In this document: piece by piece, positions 50,930-60,982 of the stretch
How the letters are laid out: every line of letters begins with the position of its first letter
How positions within the stretch are numbered: position 1 is the first letter of the stretch
Origin: Poritiphilus flavus
Lineage (GTDB): Bacteria; Bacteroidota; Bacteroidia; Flavobacteriales; Flavobacteriaceae
Direction: 5' to 3'
NCBI RefSeq assembly: GCF_009901585.1
Contig: NZ_WXYO01000001.1
Span: 124,001 to 188,000 of the forward strand
DNA: 64,000 nt
Translations under genes and position numbers: made by a program
Notes under the pieces: model-generated
What the model was told of the DNA's origin: nothing
Database searches by the model: none
Seen by the model: only the letters and a program-made list of their open reading frames with translations

Positions 50930-52365
50930 TTTGCCATGCCCGGCGTTCGGGTTTCTGATCCTTCCATATCCCTGAGAGCATCTCCAAGCCTTAGGCGCAT
51001 AGCATCGGCCAGGCCGCTTATTTCAGCTATTACTTCAGGGTTGTCCCCGGCAACATCTTTGGTTTCGCTAATGTCTGCAGAGAGGTCGTAAAGTTCAATA
51101 CGTTCAAGGTCTACATGATTGTATTCACCCGGCAGGCCATCTCCACCCGGAGTACCGCCCTTCATGGTTCTATAGTTATGCGGAAAGTACATTTTCCACT
51201 TACCGTATCGCACCGCATGCAACTCATTCACCCTATAATAAAAGAAGTACGCCTGCTGAGGGCTTTCACTTTGCTTTCCGGTCAACACCTGCAGAACACT
51301 TTTCCCATCAATGGTCTTCTCGGGAAGGGTCGCTCCGGTGAGTTCCGCAATCGTAGGTAGCAGATCTATGGCCATTACAGGGGTATCCACTTTCAATGCT
51401 TTTGGGAACGCTTTGGGAAATCTGGCAATAAACGGCTCGCGGTGCCCTCCTTCCCATGCGGTACCTTTACCTTCCCGAAAAGGCAAGGCACTGCCGGCGT
51501 GGTTTCCATATGAAAGCCAGGGGCCGTTATCAGAAGTAAAGATAACCAGGGTATTTTCGTCAAGCCCATTGGTTTTAAGGGCTTTCATTATTTGCCCTAC
51601 AGACCAGTCTATTTCCATGATCACATCACCGTAAAGCCCCCTTTCAGATTTTCCCTTGAATTTATCTGAAACAAATAATGGTACGTGAGGCTGAGGGTGC
51701 GGAACATATAGAAAGAAGGGCTTGTCCTTATTCCTGTTGATGAAATCCACGCTCTGTTCCGTGATCTTTGTGGTGAGTTGCGACTGATCCGTTAGCGTAT
51801 CAATTACCTGTTCATTTTTGTAGAGGGGTAGCGGGCCGAAATCAAAGATTGGGCCTTGTTGCGGATGATATGGCCACATATCATTGGAATACGGGATACC
51901 GAAATACTCATCAAAGCCGTGTTTAGTTGGTAAAAAGTCCGGATGATCCCCCAGGTGCCATTTTCCAAAAATCGCGGTCGCATAACCGATTTCCTTTAGC
52001 ATCTCGGCCATTGTGGTTTCCGAAGGATGTAATCCGATTTTGCTATCGGGCATCATGGCATTGTGGATGCCAATCCGATTGGGGTAACAACCCGTAAGTA
52101 TCCCGGCCCGTGATGCTGAACAGACGGCTTGCGCGGCATAGTAATTCGTTAGCTGCACCCCTTCAGAGGCCATTCGGTCCAGATTGGGGGTTTTAATATT
52201 TGGCGATCCGAAGACACCCACATCCTGGTAACCCTGATCGTCTGTAAAAATTAAAACTACATTAGGTGGTTTGCTGTCTGTCTGCTTCTCTTTTTCTTCG
52301 GTGGCCTTATCCTTACAGGAAAAAAGTCCAAGCATCAGCATAAATAAAAAAATGCAACGCATCAT
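50926..52365 (-). CDS. Sulfatase lipoprotein
   Basis: This protein of about 479 residues has a signal and lipobox (MLMLGLFSC). The sulfatase domain starts NVVLIFTDDQGYQDVGVFG, with the metal-binding DD pair. The active-site motif CSASRAGILTGCYPNRIG has Cys in the C-S-x-S-R position, so it would need conversion to formylglycine by a sulfatase-modifying enzyme. GKWHLGDHP is also typical. It may act on sulfated glycans or similar substrates. The start at 52365 (52362 possible) is chosen by the signal peptide. It lies 84 bases downstream of the DUF2231 gene. Confidence 0.92.
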   Translation of the reverse strand: MMRCIFLFMLMLGLFSCKDKATEEKEKQTDSKPPNVVLIFTDDQGYQDVGVFGSPNIKTPNLDRMASEGVQLTNYYAAQAVCSASRAGILTGCYPNRIGIHNAMMPDSKIGLHPSETTMAEMLKEIGYATAIFGKWHLGDHPDFLPTKHGFDEYFGIPYSNDMWPYHPQQGPIFDFGPLPLYKNEQVIDTLTDQSQLTTKITEQSVDFINRNKDKPFFLYVPHPQPHVPLFVSDKFKGKSERGLYGDVIMEIDWSVGQIMKALKTNGLDENTLVIFTSDNGPWLSYGNHAGSALPFREGKGTAWEGGHREPFIARFPKAFPKALKVDTPVMAIDLLPTIAELTGATLPEKTIDGKSVLQVLTGKQSESPQQAYFFYYRVNELHAVRYGKWKMYFPHNYRTMKGGTPGGDGLPGEYNHVDLERIELYDLSADISETKDVAGDNPEVIAEISGLADAMRLRLGDALRDMEGSETRTPGMAK

Positions 52366-52448
52366 GATCTTTGTTGTTCGTTCGGTTATCCTCCTGATAA
52401 AAATACACATGAATTCAATATCAATACAATGCCTTCTTAAGAAGAACT

Positions 52449-53879
52449 CTACTCGGTTGGAATACTGTCGGAGTCTACAAAATAGGATCTGATTTCGCTA
52501 TCAATTCCCGTATTTATTAGAATTCCCGGGTTTTCTGTTTTGAATTCCTCCAGTACGGACGGAGAGATTTCCGTATCCCAGATGTACAAGTTTTTGAGGG
52601 TTTTCCATTCACGGAACAAGCCGACACTCTTGTCTCCTATTCCGGTTTCAAAGACTTTAAGCAACCGTATTTTCTGTAAAATTCTCAGGGTGTCGATCTC
52701 CTCATCGGAAATTGGGGTCTGATCAATTTCCAGCCATTCCAGGTTAGGGCAATTAGCGGCAAAAGACAATTCGTCCTGCCCTATCGGTAATCCGCTTAAA
52801 TCCAATTCCACGATGTTCTCCCGGATAGGCATCAGATCCAATAGCATTTGGGCATGGTATTCAGGCGGCTTATAGGCATTTACTTTCAAGGCATTTGTAG
52901 TACCCGCCATACGGATCAGGCTTAGGTAATCCGAAGACAGATTAATTAAAGTGCTATCCGCTACTGCAGGAAGTGTTTCCCATTTTTTCAAAGGGTCAGG
53001 TATCATGAGGTCCCGGATCAGTTGGGACAAGGGCTCAGATGGTTCTAAATGTTCCAATCTCATGGTATCCGGAGCCCCAAGGGCTATCCAACGTTCCAGT
53101 ATGCGGATCTCATCGGCCTCCAGGGGACGCTCGCCTTCAGGCGGCATATGTTCTTCGTCTCCTGAAGGTAAATGCAGACGTCTTATCATTTCGCTTTGTT
53201 CCGGCTGCCCCGGTATGATTGTATTACCGCTTTCTCCCCCTTTCAAAAGCGCGGACAGATCCGTCATCAGCAGGCCTCCTTTTTGTTTATTGGGGTTATG
53301 ACATTGCACGCAATTGTTCTCCAAAATTGGCTGTACAATGTGGGTGTAAATAAGCGGGTTCTCAGGAATTTCTTGAGATTTCCTGGCTGAGGGAAGGGCA
53401 AGGAAATCCTCCCCATGTGTAACCATACCTCCGTAATGTCCTGTAAAGACGATTAGGCCTCCCATCAGGATCTGCATGCCTCTTATAAGGAACTTTGGTC
53501 TACGACCCATAGCCAGTAAACCATACCATATGGCCGCCAATATTGCCAAGGTAGCGCCCAGCCATTTATGCCAAAAGAGCAGATCGCCCTGGCTACCCGT
53601 TTCCTTCCCTAAAAAAAAGCCGGAAATAGCCGTTAGCAGGGCAGAAAGTACAGCGATGGTTAACAAAAGCTGTGATATGCGGGAACGGCTAGGATCTAAA
53701 AATATGACGATGATCAGAAGTACTATGGGAAAATGCAGGATAAGCGGATGCCATCTGCCAATCCAGGCGACCAGTGGAGGAAGTTCAATATAAGACTCAA
53801 ACAACAGGCAAAAGATAAGGAATATTGACAGGCCAAAAATGACATAATCGGCCCATTTGCTTTTAAAGGTGTTTGCCAT
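52449..53879 (-). CDS. Membrane DUF2231-cytochrome protein with LRR-like tail
   Basis: This 476-residue protein has an N-terminal membrane region of about five helices (12-160) with WHPLILHFPIVLL, typical of DUF2231. A planctomycete-type cytochrome domain follows (haem motif NNCVQCHNP, about residue 187, and EEHMPPEGERPL). The C-terminal half (about 330-440) shows leucine-rich-repeat-like segments (NIVELDLSGLPIGQDELSF; NLEWLEIDQTPI). It would connect membrane electron flow with surface binding. It is 3 bases after the DUF1501 stop, so the three genes are one unit. Confidence 0.82.
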   Translation of the reverse strand: MANTFKSKWADYVIFGLSIFLIFCLLFESYIELPPLVAWIGRWHPLILHFPIVLLIIVIFLDPSRSRISQLLLTIAVLSALLTAISGFFLGKETGSQGDLLFWHKWLGATLAILAAIWYGLLAMGRRPKFLIRGMQILMGGLIVFTGHYGGMVTHGEDFLALPSARKSQEIPENPLIYTHIVQPILENNCVQCHNPNKQKGGLLMTDLSALLKGGESGNTIIPGQPEQSEMIRRLHLPSGDEEHMPPEGERPLEADEIRILERWIALGAPDTMRLEHLEPSEPLSQLIRDLMIPDPLKKWETLPAVADSTLINLSSDYLSLIRMAGTTNALKVNAYKPPEYHAQMLLDLMPIRENIVELDLSGLPIGQDELSFAANCPNLEWLEIDQTPISDEEIDTLRILQKIRLLKVFETGIGDKSVGLFREWKTLKNLYIWDTEISPSVLEEFKTENPGILINTGIDSEIRSYFVDSDSIPTE

Positions 53880-53882
53880 GGA

Positions 53883-55349
53883 CTACGCTAATATGTCTTT
53901 GACAACATGACCCGCTACATCCGTCAGTCGGAAGCGACGCCCTTGATATTTGTAAATAAGTTGTTCGTGATCCAGGCCCATGGTATGCAACAAAGTGGCG
54001 TGAAAGTCATTGATGTGCACCGGGTTTTCCACTACATTGTATCCAAACTCATCCGTCTGACCATAATTCAGTCCAGGCTTTATGCCGCCACCGGCCATCC
54101 AGATACTAAAGGCCCGGGGATGATGGTCCCGGCCGTAATTATCCGGGTTGAACTTACCCTGGCAATAATTGCCGCGGCCAAACTCTCCACCCCAGATCAC
54201 CAGGGTATCTTCCAGCATACCCCTTTGTTTCAGGTCTAAGACCAATGCTGCTGAAGCCTGATCCACATCTTTGGCCTGTCCGGACATTTCTTCGTGAAGA
54301 TTGCCATGCTGGTCCCAGCCCTGATGATAAAGCTGTATAAAACGCACCCCGTTTTCTGCCAGTCGCCTTGCCTGTAGGGCGTTAGCCGCATAGGTTCCAG
54401 GCACCTGACAATCCTCACCATATAACTTGATGATGTGTTCCGGTTCCTTGGAGATATCCATAACGTCTGGCACCGACATCTGCATTCTATAGGCCATTTC
54501 GTATTGTGCTATGCGGGATTCTATCTCATCGTCACCTGTTTCTACATGATGTAGTTTGTTCAGTGAAGACACATGATCCAGCAAATGTCTTTTATCCGAC
54601 CTTGAAAGTCCTTCCGGGTCATTCAAATAGAGTACCGGATCCTTGCCTGAGCGAAGTAATACCCCTTGGTGCTTGGAATCCAAAAATCCGCTGGACCACA
54701 ACTTGGCATACAAGCCCTGACTATTGCCTTTTCCTCTAGAGGTAAGTACTACGAAAGACGGCAGGTTCTTATTTTCACTTCCCAGGCCATAACTCAGCCA
54801 GGAACCCATACAGGGCCTCCCTGAGATCTGACTTCCTGTCTGAAAGAAGGTAATGGCCGGATCGTGATTTATAGCTTCGGTATGCATACTTCGGATCACC
54901 GTGATCTCATCTGCGATCTTAGCGGTATAAGGAAAGAAATCGCTGATCCAGGTGCCGCTTTGTCCATGCTGCTGAAATCCGATTTTAGGAGGCATCAGAG
55001 GAAATTTATCCTGATTTGCCGTCATCCCTGTCAGTCGTTGTCCGTTCCGGATAGATTCCGGCAGGTCTTCGCCCATTCTCTTGCGCAGGGTTGGTTTGTG
55101 ATCAAAGGTTTCTAACTGGGAGGGAGCTCCGGCCTGGAACAGATAAATGATGCGCTTTGCCTTAGGGGCAAAATGCCGTACCCCCAGGCCCAAGGCCTTA
55201 GCCTCATTGGAGGGGCCTTTAAACAGGTCCGGGATAAGCAATGAGCCCAGAGCCAGGGAACCAATTCCTATGCTTAATTGCGAAAAAAAATGCCGACGGT
55301 TAACCTTCAGGGAAGGTTTCTCTTTCGGTTCGTGATGATGATGGCCCAT
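53883..55349 (-). CDS. Exported DUF1501-family protein
   Basis: This 488-residue protein begins MGHHHHEPKEK and has a twin-arginine signal NRRHFFSQLSIGIGSLALGS. DUF1501 family segments follow, such as AKRIIYLFQAGAPSQLETFDHKP, PCMGSWLSYGLGSENKNLPSFVVL and WGGEFGRGNYCQGKFNPDNYGRDH, with the metal-type GRDHHPRAFSIWMAGGG. The family resembles alkaline phosphatase/sulfatase-like enzymes and is common in Planctomycetes. Catalysis is not established. It is paired with the DUF1549/1553 gene 4 bases upstream, which is the usual arrangement. Confidence 0.88.
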   Translation of the reverse strand: MGHHHHEPKEKPSLKVNRRHFFSQLSIGIGSLALGSLLIPDLFKGPSNEAKALGLGVRHFAPKAKRIIYLFQAGAPSQLETFDHKPTLRKRMGEDLPESIRNGQRLTGMTANQDKFPLMPPKIGFQQHGQSGTWISDFFPYTAKIADEITVIRSMHTEAINHDPAITFFQTGSQISGRPCMGSWLSYGLGSENKNLPSFVVLTSRGKGNSQGLYAKLWSSGFLDSKHQGVLLRSGKDPVLYLNDPEGLSRSDKRHLLDHVSSLNKLHHVETGDDEIESRIAQYEMAYRMQMSVPDVMDISKEPEHIIKLYGEDCQVPGTYAANALQARRLAENGVRFIQLYHQGWDQHGNLHEEMSGQAKDVDQASAALVLDLKQRGMLEDTLVIWGGEFGRGNYCQGKFNPDNYGRDHHPRAFSIWMAGGGIKPGLNYGQTDEFGYNVVENPVHINDFHATLLHTMGLDHEQLIYKYQGRRFRLTDVAGHVVKDILA

Positions 55350-55353
55350 GACT

Positions 55354-57696
55354 TTATTCTTTGGTTATGGTTTCGTCCAGATTATAGATCACTTGTGCTG
55401 TTAACATCAAGGCTGCGGTCCTTGCCGGATCCGTGTTCAATTGTTCGTATTCCCCTACGGACACCAGTTGTTCTGCCTCCTCTTTACTCGCCAAATAGGT
55501 TTCCAGGGCGTCTTCGTAATAGGCATTCAGGGTAGTGAGTTCTTCTTCCTTTGGAGGACGCACCAAAATGTTTTCAAATACGTTCTTTACCGTATTCCGG
55601 CTGTCTTCATTTTTCTTTATTTCGCGTTGCGCCATGACCCGTGCAGCCTCCAGGACCTGGATATCATTCTGAAGGGCCAGGGCTTGAAGAGGCGTATTGG
55701 TCTTCTGACGCCGAACTTCACAAAAATCCCGGGTTGGGGCATCGAATATGGTCATACTTGGCGGAGGCAAAGTGCGTTTCCAAAAGGTGTAGAGTGAACG
55801 GCGATACAGATCCTCACCCTTATCGGGAACGTATTTGGTTAAAGTACCTCTTTCTCCTCCTGCATTGGTCTCTTCCCATAAGCCCGGGGGTTGGTAAGGC
55901 CTTACGCTTGGCCCGCCGATCTCCGGGTTAAGCAGACCACTTGAAGCCAAGATGTAATCCCTGATCATCTCGCCATCCATTCGAAAGCGAGGTGCCCGGG
56001 CAAGCCAGATATTCTCCGGATCAGCTTTTTTAAGGTCTGGCCGAAGATTGGATTTTTGTTGATAGGTGGCGGAGAGCATGATCTTCTTTAAAAGATATTT
56101 GATGTCCCAGTCGTTTTCCATAAAATCCGCGGCAAGCCAGTTCAGCAATTTAGGGTGAGAAGGCAGGCTGCCTTGTACCCCGAAATCCTCAGAGGTCTCC
56201 ACCAATCCCCTGCCAAAGATCATTCCCCAAATTCGGTTTACAAATACCCTGGCTGTTAAGGGGTTTTTCTTATCGGTTAACCATTGCGCCAGTCCCAATC
56301 TGTTCCTGGGTAAATCCTCGGGAAACGGATAGATCTGTGCAGGGGTATTGGGTTCAACCGAATCCGTCGGTTGATCGTATTCTCCGCGATTTAGGACAAA
56401 TGTCGTCTTGGGAGCGGAATCGTTCATCACCATGACCTTAACCTCCGGTTTTTTGGACATGTTGATGAAGGAAAGTACATCATCCGTCTCCTCCGCCGTT
56501 ATTTCAATGTATGGAGGATCTGCAAAGAACCCTTCTTTCGCCGCCTGTACCGCATCCATCTGAAGGCCTTTTTCATTCACCTGGTTAAAAAAGGCGAAGA
56601 GCTCAAAATAATCTTGTTGCGAGATCGCATCGTATTTGTGGTCGTGGCAACGGGCACACTCCAGCGTAAGTCCTAACAGGCCTTTACCGAGGGTGTTGGT
56701 GCGATCCAGCACGTAATTCGTACGATATTCTTCCTGAATCACCCCGCCTTCCTGAGTGATCGGATGGTTCCTGTTGAAACCGGTTGCCAGGATCTGTTCC
56801 TTATTGGCATCGGGTAAGAGGTCTCCGGCCAGTTGCCAGGTGAGGAACTCATCGTAAGGCATGTTCTTATTAAAGGCGTGTATGACCCAGTCCCGCCAGG
56901 GCCACATGGTGCGGTAACTATCGTCCTGGTATCCGTGAGAATCCGCATATCGGGATAAATCCAACCAGGACTGTGTCATGCGTTCTCCATAAGCAGGCGA
57001 GGCCAAAAACACGTCTATGGCAGCGGCGATGGTCTCAGTGGAATTATCCGCCATCAGGGTCTGAACCTGTTCTCGTTGCGGAGGCAGCCCTGTAAGGTCC
57101 AGGCTTATTCTACGAATCAGCGTTTCCTTTGAAGCCTTCTCAGAGGGGATGAGGCTTTTTTCTTCAAGTTTTGCAAGGATAAAAGCATCGATCTCGTTTT
57201 GAACCCAATCGGTGGTTTGTACAGTAGAAAGTTCCTCCTTTTCCGGTGGAATATAGGCCCAATGCTTTTCGAATCCTGCTCCCTGTTCAATCCATTTTTT
57301 GATCAATCGTTTCTCATAAGAATTCAAACTCAACTTAGAGTCAGGGGGTGGCATTAAAAAATTGGGATCCGTAGCCATGATGTGTTGGTACAGCAGGCTC
57401 TGGCCCGGTTTTCCGGGTACAAGTGCATACTTCCCGGGGCTTTCCCTTAATTCTAAAAACGCGGTCTCTTCCAAATCCAGACGTAGGTTGGCCTTGCGTT
57501 TGTTGGCATCAGGACCGTGGCAGGTATAGCAATTATCCGAAAGGATAGGTTTTATGTGGAAGTTGTAGTCTACCTGATCCGGGACCTTCATTTCCGCATA
57601 TTCATCGGAACCTCCATCAAAAAAATGGGAAGTAAATCCATATAAGAGCGCAGCAAGCACGGCTAATATGGCAATGAGTACTATTTTCTGTTTCAT
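55354..57696 (-). CDS. PSD1-type cytochrome protein with DUF1549 and DUF1553
   Basis: This 780-residue protein has an N-terminal membrane anchor (about 4-23) and a planctomycete cytochrome C (PSCyt1) domain with NCYTCHGPDANKRKANLRLD (about 55-74). DUF1549 (about 160-370, with SRYADSHGYQDDSYRTMWPW and ECARCHDHKYD, a second CxxCH) is followed by DUF1553 (about 460-720, with RVFVNRIWGMIFGRGLVET). This is the classic Planctomycetes/Verrucomicrobia architecture. It is thought to handle surface polysaccharide or extracellular electron reactions, but no enzyme role is proven. It forms a unit with the DUF1501 and DUF2231 genes. Confidence 0.9.
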   Translation of the reverse strand: MKQKIVLIAILAVLAALLYGFTSHFFDGGSDEYAEMKVPDQVDYNFHIKPILSDNCYTCHGPDANKRKANLRLDLEETAFLELRESPGKYALVPGKPGQSLLYQHIMATDPNFLMPPPDSKLSLNSYEKRLIKKWIEQGAGFEKHWAYIPPEKEELSTVQTTDWVQNEIDAFILAKLEEKSLIPSEKASKETLIRRISLDLTGLPPQREQVQTLMADNSTETIAAAIDVFLASPAYGERMTQSWLDLSRYADSHGYQDDSYRTMWPWRDWVIHAFNKNMPYDEFLTWQLAGDLLPDANKEQILATGFNRNHPITQEGGVIQEEYRTNYVLDRTNTLGKGLLGLTLECARCHDHKYDAISQQDYFELFAFFNQVNEKGLQMDAVQAAKEGFFADPPYIEITAEETDDVLSFINMSKKPEVKVMVMNDSAPKTTFVLNRGEYDQPTDSVEPNTPAQIYPFPEDLPRNRLGLAQWLTDKKNPLTARVFVNRIWGMIFGRGLVETSEDFGVQGSLPSHPKLLNWLAADFMENDWDIKYLLKKIMLSATYQQKSNLRPDLKKADPENIWLARAPRFRMDGEMIRDYILASSGLLNPEIGGPSVRPYQPPGLWEETNAGGERGTLTKYVPDKGEDLYRRSLYTFWKRTLPPPSMTIFDAPTRDFCEVRRQKTNTPLQALALQNDIQVLEAARVMAQREIKKNEDSRNTVKNVFENILVRPPKEEELTTLNAYYEDALETYLASKEEAEQLVSVGEYEQLNTDPARTAALMLTAQVIYNLDETITKE

Positions 57697-57852
57697 AGGT
57701 CTGGATCAGTTTCTGCACCATCAACCCTTAAAGTTACTAAAATCCACAGGACAATGACAAAGCCCCAGGCTCATCCTTAAATTAAATCACATAATGGTCT
57801 TAAGCCGTGTTATAAAGCAAAATCGGGAAAGATGGAGTTCCGGGATTGCTCG

Positions 57853-57883
57853 CTACAAAAACAAAAACATGCTGAAAGTCAGC
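57853..57883 (-). terminator. Possible terminator after the PVC-type dehydrogenase gene
   Basis: Right after the stop codon, on the minus strand, GCTGA-CTT-TCAGC forms a five-base stem with a three-base loop (57883-57871). It is followed by ATGTTTTTGTTTTTG. The short stem makes it a weak candidate, but the U-tract is well placed. Confidence 0.45.
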
Positions 57884-60874
57884 TTACGGTTCCCCTTTTT
57901 CCAAAGCTTCGTTTTGCTGTCCCTGTAAAAAGGCGAGCAGATCGGCCATTTGCTGGGCATCTATGGCGGTTTCCAGGCCTTCCGGCATCATGGAAACCCC
58001 GGTTGAGGTAAAACTGCTGAGGTTTTGCTTTTGGATGGATACTGTTTCGCCACCGGTCATACGCAGAGACACCTCTTTATCCGTATCCTTTTCTACCAAG
58101 CCGAAGTAGATGGTACCCTCTGAATTGACCACCTTGTGATTGAGATAGCGGGTATCCACAGCGGCGTTCGGGTCCAGGATGTCATGCAAGAGAGTTTCTT
58201 TGCTTTTCCTGCTGATCTCTGTAAGTACGGGCCCCACATCCACCCCTACTTCTCCATAAATGTGACAGCTGGCGCATTGCTGCTCAAAAGTTACCCTTCC
58301 GGACTGGCTATTCCCGGCAAGTTCCAGGGCGGGCCTCATTTTATCAATTACCTGCCTCCTGGTGACCACACCGCCATCAGAAAAAAGCGCTTCTGCTCTT
58401 TTACGGATCTTGTCATCATCAGAAAAAAGCAGCGCCCGCCTTCTTTCCAGGTCCAGGTTGAATTCCCCAAGGCTTACCTCTCCTTTTTCCATGGCAGATA
58501 ACAGTAGTGGGTGGTTCTCGCTTTTGTACAATAGGATATCCGTGGCCAATTTTCTCGATTCAGGTCCCAGGTTTTCCCATCGTGACAGCAACTCCCGGCC
58601 AATGTTCTTATCACCGGACTCCCAAAGCTGCTTTAAGGCCTCTTTCTGGAGTTTCAAAGGCATTTTGCCATCGAGCAGATTATAGAGCAAGGCAGCCCTT
58701 CGACCAAAATCATCAACAGCTACAAACTGTAGTTGGGCCAGAAGTTCCTCTGAAAAAACCTCAACCTTATTAAGGTTAGCGTAAGCCGTTCTAAGATTTT
58801 GCCGGATTGCTGGAGACAGGGGTATACCTAGTTCTTTGCGAAAGTCCGCACTGGCCATCAGTAGACTGGCAGAAGCGTCCTTCTCAATAAGGTTCAGTGC
58901 TTGAGTAATGGTCGCGTTTGTTCGCAAGCCATTATTTCTATTTTCATTGATACGGATCCCGGAGGTCAGTGCAGCGATCATATCGGCCTTTGCCTGCTCG
59001 GATATTTCTTTATTGGCGAGCCGATTTAAGATCAGTGCCAGCTGTTTTTGCGCTCCATCCTGGCCTACGATCTGTGCCTGGATTTGAAACAATGCCGCCG
59101 CATTGGGACTTATCTCTTCCTGCAGCTCCAACAGATTCGAGAATAAAGCAAAAGCATAGGGTTTGCCCAAAGATGCCATGGCGTTCACAATCCAGGTATC
59201 CGTGCGTTGATTTTGGAGCAGGATGTCAAATTTCTTGATCAATCCAGTGATGTCTCCGGGTGTCATCTTGGCCTGGACCGCGTTTAGGCTCAACAGCGCC
59301 TGCATTTGTACCCTTGGGGTTTTATCCTCAACCAAGTCAAGCACCATTTCTTTTAGCTCAGAATTTTCTATTATACGGTACTCGGCAATCTTCAGGGCAT
59401 TCTCCCGCAGGTAAGCTTCTTCATCTCCCAACACCGTTTTTAGTTCCTTGTCTTCAAGTGCTCCCAGACCTTCCAAAACCCACATGCTGTGAAGACGTGC
59501 CAGAGGCTTATCGGAATTTTTCAATTGGGCTTTTAGGGCTGGAATAAGTGCTACAACCGAGTCCGTGACCAGCAGGCGATGGGCCGTGTTACGTACCCAT
59601 TGGTTAGGGTGGCCCAAAGCTGTGACCAGGGAATCCGGAGTATTGAAATCTGGTCGAGTGGTTTCCGGAATGCTATTCTTCCTGGTGATTTTGTAGATCC
59701 GACCCTTTTCTTTTCCTGCATGGAGATCCATTTCCGCTTCCATTTCATCAGGGATCCATTCCGGGTGTTCTATGACTTCCCTGTGCATATCCAATAAATA
59801 AAGGGACCCCCCTGGGCCTACCTCCATATTTACCGGCCTGAAAGCCCTGTCTGTGGAGGCCAGGAATTCTACTTTGTCTCCATAGCGAAAAGCTTCGAAG
59901 GAGGTCTCATCAGGACTTAGCAGATCCATATGTACCAGGTTCAAGACACAATCCGCTACCAGTACGGGTGATCTGTAATCTGCCGGAAAACTTCCACCCC
60001 CATAATAGGTAATACCACAAGCTCCTGAAAAATAACCGGATTGTTCGGGATGATTCACCCTGGTGTCCTGCTCCCCAATGGGATAGATGCGGGAGAGGCC
60101 ATTTTCGTCGTGGTTGGAGACGTTAATCAGTGCATGGGAAGGGGCTCCGGGTAAGTCCTCGAGAAAGCGGTCTTCCATGACCAGATGTGAAATATGTTCC
60201 AGGTTATGGGTCTCAAACAAATGGCCCCATTCGTTAAAAGTAAGTTTAAAACCTCCGGAAGATTCCCCAAAGGCTATGATCTGTTTACTGTTCAGGTCGA
60301 ATTTCATATCCCTGCCTTTCAGATCAACGGCTTCATCCGCTTTTCCCGGAAAATATGGTTGACCGGAGTTTCCGCCATTGGCAGCATATATCCAATTGTC
60401 TAAGCCATAGGTAAGGCCATTAAAATTGTGTTGCAGGTTCTCATTGCTAAAACCACTCATATGCACCTGACGCTGATCTTCCTTTCCATCTCCATCGGTA
60501 TCGGCAATCCAAAGCAGATCTGGCGGTGCTGCCACAAGGAAGCCCTTCTTATAAGGCATAAAGGAGGAAGCCACACCTAAATTTTCGGAGAACATTTTAC
60601 GTTGGTCGTAAATTCCATCAGCATCCGTATCCAGGAGTTCCACCAATCTGCTTTCGGCATCCCGGAGCGGATATCCCGGCATTTCGAGTACATAGGTCCT
60701 GCCGTTTTCGTCGAATTTCATTTCAACCGGATCAAAAACCAGGGGCTCTGAAGCCACAAGTTCCAGATCAAACTCAGGATGGATCACAAAGCCTTCAGGC
60801 GGAATTTTTTCTTTAGGGCCACAGGCCAGAAAACAACTGAGGAATACTAATAGATAACAATAGGAGAATCGCAT
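57884..60874 (-). CDS. PVC-type haem-binding dehydrogenase lipoprotein
   Basis: This protein of about 996 residues has a lipoprotein signal (FLSCFLAC). The first half (about 20-420) is a propeller-like membrane-bound dehydrogenase domain typical of PVC bacteria (for example FDENGRTYVLEMPGYPLRD and YGLDNWIYAANGGNSGQP). A HEAT-repeat-like helical region follows (about 420-800), and a C-terminal cytochrome c domain has the CASCH motif (about 890). It may oxidise sugars with a PQQ-like or other cofactor and pass electrons to the haem. I chose ATG at 60874 as start of the signal. It is separated from the DUF1549 gene by about 190 bases and a possible terminator. Confidence 0.88.
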   Translation of the reverse strand: MRFSYCYLLVFLSCFLACGPKEKIPPEGFVIHPEFDLELVASEPLVFDPVEMKFDENGRTYVLEMPGYPLRDAESRLVELLDTDADGIYDQRKMFSENLGVASSFMPYKKGFLVAAPPDLLWIADTDGDGKEDQRQVHMSGFSNENLQHNFNGLTYGLDNWIYAANGGNSGQPYFPGKADEAVDLKGRDMKFDLNSKQIIAFGESSGGFKLTFNEWGHLFETHNLEHISHLVMEDRFLEDLPGAPSHALINVSNHDENGLSRIYPIGEQDTRVNHPEQSGYFSGACGITYYGGGSFPADYRSPVLVADCVLNLVHMDLLSPDETSFEAFRYGDKVEFLASTDRAFRPVNMEVGPGGSLYLLDMHREVIEHPEWIPDEMEAEMDLHAGKEKGRIYKITRKNSIPETTRPDFNTPDSLVTALGHPNQWVRNTAHRLLVTDSVVALIPALKAQLKNSDKPLARLHSMWVLEGLGALEDKELKTVLGDEEAYLRENALKIAEYRIIENSELKEMVLDLVEDKTPRVQMQALLSLNAVQAKMTPGDITGLIKKFDILLQNQRTDTWIVNAMASLGKPYAFALFSNLLELQEEISPNAAALFQIQAQIVGQDGAQKQLALILNRLANKEISEQAKADMIAALTSGIRINENRNNGLRTNATITQALNLIEKDASASLLMASADFRKELGIPLSPAIRQNLRTAYANLNKVEVFSEELLAQLQFVAVDDFGRRAALLYNLLDGKMPLKLQKEALKQLWESGDKNIGRELLSRWENLGPESRKLATDILLYKSENHPLLLSAMEKGEVSLGEFNLDLERRRALLFSDDDKIRKRAEALFSDGGVVTRRQVIDKMRPALELAGNSQSGRVTFEQQCASCHIYGEVGVDVGPVLTEISRKSKETLLHDILDPNAAVDTRYLNHKVVNSEGTIYFGLVEKDTDKEVSLRMTGGETVSIQKQNLSSFTSTGVSMMPEGLETAIDAQQMADLLAFLQGQQNEALEKGEP

Positions 60875-60982
60875 ATGAGCAGAGGGTATTTCCAAATCAA
60901 AAACAATGGTTTTGCCTGATAGAAAGATACCAAAAAAATGCGTGAAAAGCTTCCGGGGCTGAATTGCACTCTCGATACAGCT

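Noticed and set aside
60896-60982. Possible terminator after rimM
   Set aside because: There is a T-run on the minus strand but the AGC/GCT pairs before it make only a three-base stem.
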